64,000 nt of DNA from NCBI RefSeq assembly GCF_037992945.1, contig NZ_CP150304.1, positions 2,049,501-2,113,500 on the forward strand, in the 5' to 3' direction. The translations under genes were made by a program, and so were the position numbers. Source of the stretch: Peribacillus sp. FSL E2-0218 (GTDB taxonomy: Bacteria; Bacillota; Bacilli; Bacillales; DSM-1321). Positions 61,348 through 64,000 of the stretch are shown piece after piece; the first letter of the stretch is position 1; every line of letters starts with the position of its first letter. The notes under the pieces are model-generated. The model ran no database searches, had not been told where the DNA came from, and saw nothing but the letters and a program-made list of their open reading frames with translations.

Positions 61348-61827
61348 ATGACTGAACAGAAAAAAACGACAATCATCTTATTTAGTGGTGATTATGATAA
61401 GGCGATGGCTGCTTACATCATTGCAAATGGTGCGGCAGCCTACGATCATGAAGTGACCATCTTCCATACATTCTGGGGATTGAATGCATTGAGGAAGGAC
61501 GAGCCGTTGAAGGTGAAAAAAGGGTGGCTTGAGAAAATGTTTGCCAAAATGATGCCGCGAGGTGCTGATAAGATGGGCTTATCCCAATTGAATTTTGTTG
61601 GAATGGGACCTAAAATGATCAAGCATGTCATGAAAAAACATAAGGCGATGTCACTGCCGCATTTAATCGAGCTGGCTCAAGAACAAGAGGTGAAACTAAT
61701 CGCCTGTACGATGACAATGGACTTGCTCGGTTTACAACAAGAGGAATTATTGGCTGGTATCGAGTATGCAGGTGTGGCTGCTTATTTAGCGGAAGCTGAG
61801 GATGGGAATGTAAACTTATTCATTTAA
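61348..61827 (+). CDS. DsrE/DsrF-like sulfur-transfer protein
   Basis: 159 residues of the DsrE/F/H-like family (TTIILFSGDYDKAMAAYIIANGAAAYDHEVTIFHTFWGLNALRK) with a Cys in VKLIACTMTMDLLGL near residue 125 that may hold sulfane sulfur. Such proteins pass persulfide sulfur between rhodanese and TusA. It is first in the operon, starting at ATG 61348 behind AAAAGGAGAA. Confidence 0.87.
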   Translation: MTEQKKTTIILFSGDYDKAMAAYIIANGAAAYDHEVTIFHTFWGLNALRKDEPLKVKKGWLEKMFAKMMPRGADKMGLSQLNFVGMGPKMIKHVMKKHKAMSLPHLIELAQEQEVKLIACTMTMDLLGLQQEELLAGIEYAGVAAYLAEAEDGNVNLFI

Positions 61828-61980
61828 AGGCAGTGCGATGCTCGGTTTCCATACGCGTTTAAAAAAGGGAGTCATTCATTGATGTCCATACTCAGGATGA
61901 ATATGAGCATAACAAAAGGGAAAACCCATCGATATAAAAGCGGCATGAGTTCCTGGTGCTAATTAAAGGAGATAAAAATC

Positions 61981-62277
61981 ATGAGAGAAATATTGCCTAA
62001 TGAAGTGAATGATTTAGTGAAAGGGAACAAGCCAGTTCATGTCATTGATGTGCGTGAAGTGGATGAAGTGAAGGGCGGGAAGATTCCCGATGCCATGAAC
62101 ATCCCATTGGCTTTAGTGGAATGTACCATGCAGGACCTGGATAAATCAAAAGAGTACATCTTAGTCTGCCGTTCGGGGGGCAGAAGTTCAAGGGCTGCAC
62201 AGTTACTAGAGCAGCATGGATATAAAGTGATGAACATGGTGGGGGGCATGAATGAATGGAAGGGTGCAACAGAATGA
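61981..62277 (+). CDS. Single-domain rhodanese
   Basis: 98-residue sulfurtransferase with the active-site loop LVCRSGGRSSRAAQLL (catalytic Cys followed by Arg-Ser-Gly-Gly) and the VIDVREVDEVKGGKIPDAMNIPL start. It moves sulfane sulfur from donors such as thiosulfate or glutathione/bacillithiol persulfide. AAAGGAG is its ribosome site. It lies in the sulfur operon. Confidence 0.92.
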   Translation: MREILPNEVNDLVKGNKPVHVIDVREVDEVKGGKIPDAMNIPLALVECTMQDLDKSKEYILVCRSGGRSSRAAQLLEQHGYKVMNMVGGMNEWKGATE

Positions 62278-62331
62278 CTTTTTGACCTTTTATATACCCC
62301 GCCCCCTATTAATTGAACAAGGAGGAAAATG

Positions 62332-62904
62332 ATGATTACAACGAATTCCGTACTGGATGCAAAAGGATTGGCCTGTCCCATGCCCATCGTCAAAACGAAA
62401 AAAGCGATGAACAATCTGGAAGCTGGAGAAGTGCTTGAGGTTCAAGCGACTGATAAAGGATCAACTGCCGATTTGAAGGCCTGGGCGGAAAGTTTAGGTC
62501 ATCAATATTTGGGAACGGTGGAAGATGGAGTGGTTATGAAGCATTATCTTCGCAAAGCTAGTGCTGAAGATCAACAAGAAAGAATCCATGAAAAGATCAT
62601 TACAAATGAAATGCTCCTGGAAAAAATCGAAGCAAAGGAAAACACGATCATCCTCGATGTAAGAGAAAGGGCAGAGTATGCTTTCAATCATATTCCAACG
62701 GCTATATCCTTTCCAATCGGTGATTTGGAACACCGTTTGGAGGAGCTGGATAAAGGATCTGAGCTTTTTGTCATTTGCCGTACGGGCAGCCGAAGTGACC
62801 TTGCTGCACAAAAACTAACGGCAGCTGGATTTAAGGAAGTCATCAATGTTTTACCTGGCATGAGCCAATGGAACGGTCCTTCACAAACATCAATCAAAAA
62901 ATAA
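62332..62904 (+). CDS. TusA-rhodanese fusion (CstA-like)
   Basis: 190 residues: a TusA domain at 1-75 (LDAKGLACPMPIVKTKKAMNNLEAGE with the Cys-Pro-x-Pro carrier Cys) and a rhodanese domain at about 95-185 (ILDVRERAEYAFNHIP to LFVICRTGSRSDLAA with the catalytic Cys). It resembles CstA of Staphylococcus aureus, which also fuses rhodanese and TusA parts, but domain order differs. ATG 62332 is better spaced from AAGGAGGAA than ATG 62329. Confidence 0.88.
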   Translation: MITTNSVLDAKGLACPMPIVKTKKAMNNLEAGEVLEVQATDKGSTADLKAWAESLGHQYLGTVEDGVVMKHYLRKASAEDQQERIHEKIITNEMLLEKIEAKENTIILDVRERAEYAFNHIPTAISFPIGDLEHRLEELDKGSELFVICRTGSRSDLAAQKLTAAGFKEVINVLPGMSQWNGPSQTSIKK

Positions 62905-63019
62905 TCGAACATTTAGTTGTGGAACGGCCTTCTTCTTTATGATCGAGTGCAATTGTTTCAATCGTTTTCATGGGGATTTCGCCCCGGACGCTAATGGAGG
63001 GAAAAAATTTAATGATTAA

Positions 63020-63037
63020 TATACTATAGGGGGTATA
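63020..63037. promoter_or_regulatory. Degenerate second CstR-like site
   Basis: TATACTATAGGGGGTATA has one good GGGTATA half and a weaker left half. It sits just before the last gene's start codon and overlaps its ribosome site. A TATACCCC half site also lies at 62292-62300 before the TusA-rhodanese gene. Confidence 0.4.
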
Positions 63038-63040
63038 AGG

Positions 63041-64000
63041 ATGATCTATAAATCGATGACTGCAGCGGAGGTTGCAAGGAAAGTTATCAATGAAGATGAA
63101 TTATTCATTTTGGATGTTCGAAATGAAACGGACTATATCAATTGGAAAATTGAAGGGGAATGGTTTGAAATCCTTAATATTCCATACTTTGATTTGTTGG
63201 ATGGTGTGGAAAAAATCATCGAACGGATTCCGGAAAATAAAGACATTCTGGTGGTTTGCGCAAAAGAAGGCTCATCAATGATGGTGGCTGAAATGCTGGC
63301 TGAAGCTGGACTTCATGTTGCTTATTTAAAGGGGGGCATGAAAGCGTGGAGTGAGCACTTGGAACGGGTGAAGATCGGAACATTGACTGATGGCGGAGAA
63401 ATTTATCAATTTGTCCGTCACGGCAAAGGGTGTTTATCTTATATGGTCGTATCCAATGGCGAAGCTGCCGTGATTGATTCCACAAGAATGATCGATGTTT
63501 ACCTCGATTTTGCCGAAAGCATAGGTGCAAAAATCACGCATGTGTTGGATACACATCTACATGCTGACCATATTTCAGGAGGCCGAAATATAGCAAAAAA
63601 GACTAATGCAACTTACTGGCTGCCAACAAAAGATGCAACGGAAGTAACGTTTGATTACCAGCCATTGGAAAGCGGAAAGGTGATTAGAATCGGTCATACG
63701 GCGATCGATATCCAAGCCGTATATTCGCCAGGCCACACGGTAGGCTCGACATCATTCGTCATCGATGAAAAATACCTGCTTTCTGGAGACATCTTATTCA
63801 TTGACTCCATCGGCAGACCGGACTTAGCAGGCTTGGCCGAGGATTGGGTAGGCGATTTGAGAGAAACCCTATATACACGTTATCGAGAACTATCAGAAGA
63901 GTTACTGGTATTACCTTCACATTTCATGATTCATGAAGAATTGAATCATGACGGTAGTGTCGCCAAAAAGCTAGGCTATTTATTTGCTGAGAATCATGGA
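63041..64000 (+). CDS. Rhodanese-metallo-beta-lactamase fusion, cut by window end
   Basis: The first 320 residues are in the window and the frame stays open to its end. Residues 1-110 are a rhodanese domain (LFILDVRNETDYINW to LVVCAKEGSS with the Cys). A persulfide-dioxygenase-type metallo-beta-lactamase domain follows, with THLHADHISGG (metal motif HxHxDH), SPGHTVGS and LLSGDILFIDS. It is related to CstB and ETHE1-type enzymes but has the rhodanese at the front. It oxidises or transfers persulfide sulfur. ATG 63041 lies behind an AGGGGG/AAGG site. Confidence 0.9.
   Translation, partial: MIYKSMTAAEVARKVINEDELFILDVRNETDYINWKIEGEWFEILNIPYFDLLDGVEKIIERIPENKDILVVCAKEGSSMMVAEMLAEAGLHVAYLKGGMKAWSEHLERVKIGTLTDGGEIYQFVRHGKGCLSYMVVSNGEAAVIDSTRMIDVYLDFAESIGAKITHVLDTHLHADHISGGRNIAKKTNATYWLPTKDATEVTFDYQPLESGKVIRIGHTAIDIQAVYSPGHTVGSTSFVIDEKYLLSGDILFIDSIGRPDLAGLAEDWVGDLRETLYTRYRELSEELLVLPSHFMIHEELNHDGSVAKKLGYLFAENHG

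Noticed and set aside
1..64000. CRISPR arrays, rRNA or tRNA genes
   Set aside because: No regularly spaced repeats and no cloverleaf or rRNA-like stretches were seen on either strand.

Overview
The window reads as chromosomal DNA of an endospore-forming Bacillaceae, most like Peribacillus or a close Bacillus relative (the genus is an inference). The main evidence is a lexA-yneA-yneB-ynzC-tkt-sirA-yneF block and a ynzD-ccdA-yneI-ccdC-yneK block in Bacillus subtilis order, together with spore-coat genes, a Spo0E-type phosphatase and B. subtilis-style ribosome binding sites with frequent TTG and GTG starts. No rRNA, tRNA or CRISPR array was seen.

Layout. 0-4.2 kb: trehalose operon treP-treA-treR with two TreR-like operators and a cre. 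4.3-5 kb: paired SMR exporters. 5.4-6.6 kb: a second DNA clamp (dnaN-like) gene broken by one missing base. 6.7-13.2 kb: a GAF histidine kinase lacking the phospho-acceptor His, a P-loop kinase, a complete IS1182-type insertion sequence inserted at the cotD terminator, cotD, a phosphotransferase and a PAS histidine kinase. 13.5-19.7 kb: a phage-like island without structural genes (LysM amidase, self-cleaving CI-type repressor facing a small HTH gene, a small unknown gene, a secreted lipase, a holin-like protein, a LysM glucosaminidase). 19.9-25.2 kb: SOS and replication block (lexA to yneF). 25.5-34.7 kb: accessory genes between yneF and ynzD (RDD protein, LysR with a threonine-synthase-like enzyme, Rrf2, IDEAL protein, thioredoxin, old yellow enzyme, DoxX, polysaccharide deacetylase, two DUF4183 proteins). 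34.8-39.6 kb: ynzD, ccdA, yneI, ccdC, a thiosulfate importer with its TusA partner (tsuAB), a YkvR-like gene, yneK. 39.6-44.8 kb: a decayed IS-related repeat, sbcDC, a CotM-like gene. 45-54 kb: seven-gene acyl-CoA operon behind a sigma-54 promoter. 55.1-60.2 kb: LacI-controlled deoxyribose-type sugar locus with a decayed deoC. 61.3-64 kb: persulfide/sulfur-transfer operon behind a CsoR/CstR-like operator, with the last gene cut by the window edge.

How the parts work together. The tre genes import and hydrolyse trehalose-6-phosphate. LexA controls yneA and yneB; SirA stops DnaA during sporulation and YnzD drains Spo0A phosphate. CcdA and CcdC serve cytochrome c maturation. The 45-54 kb operon can take up and activate a carboxylic acid and carry out part of beta-oxidation. 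The 61-64 kb genes pass sulfane sulfur through rhodanese, TusA and metallo-beta-lactamase domains. The points most worth following are the sigma-54 promoter with its paired upstream sites, the phage-like lysis/immunity island beside lexA, the kinase with Gln in place of His, the IS that duplicated a whole terminator and its shrunken relatives, and the decayed deoC inside an otherwise intact sugar locus.
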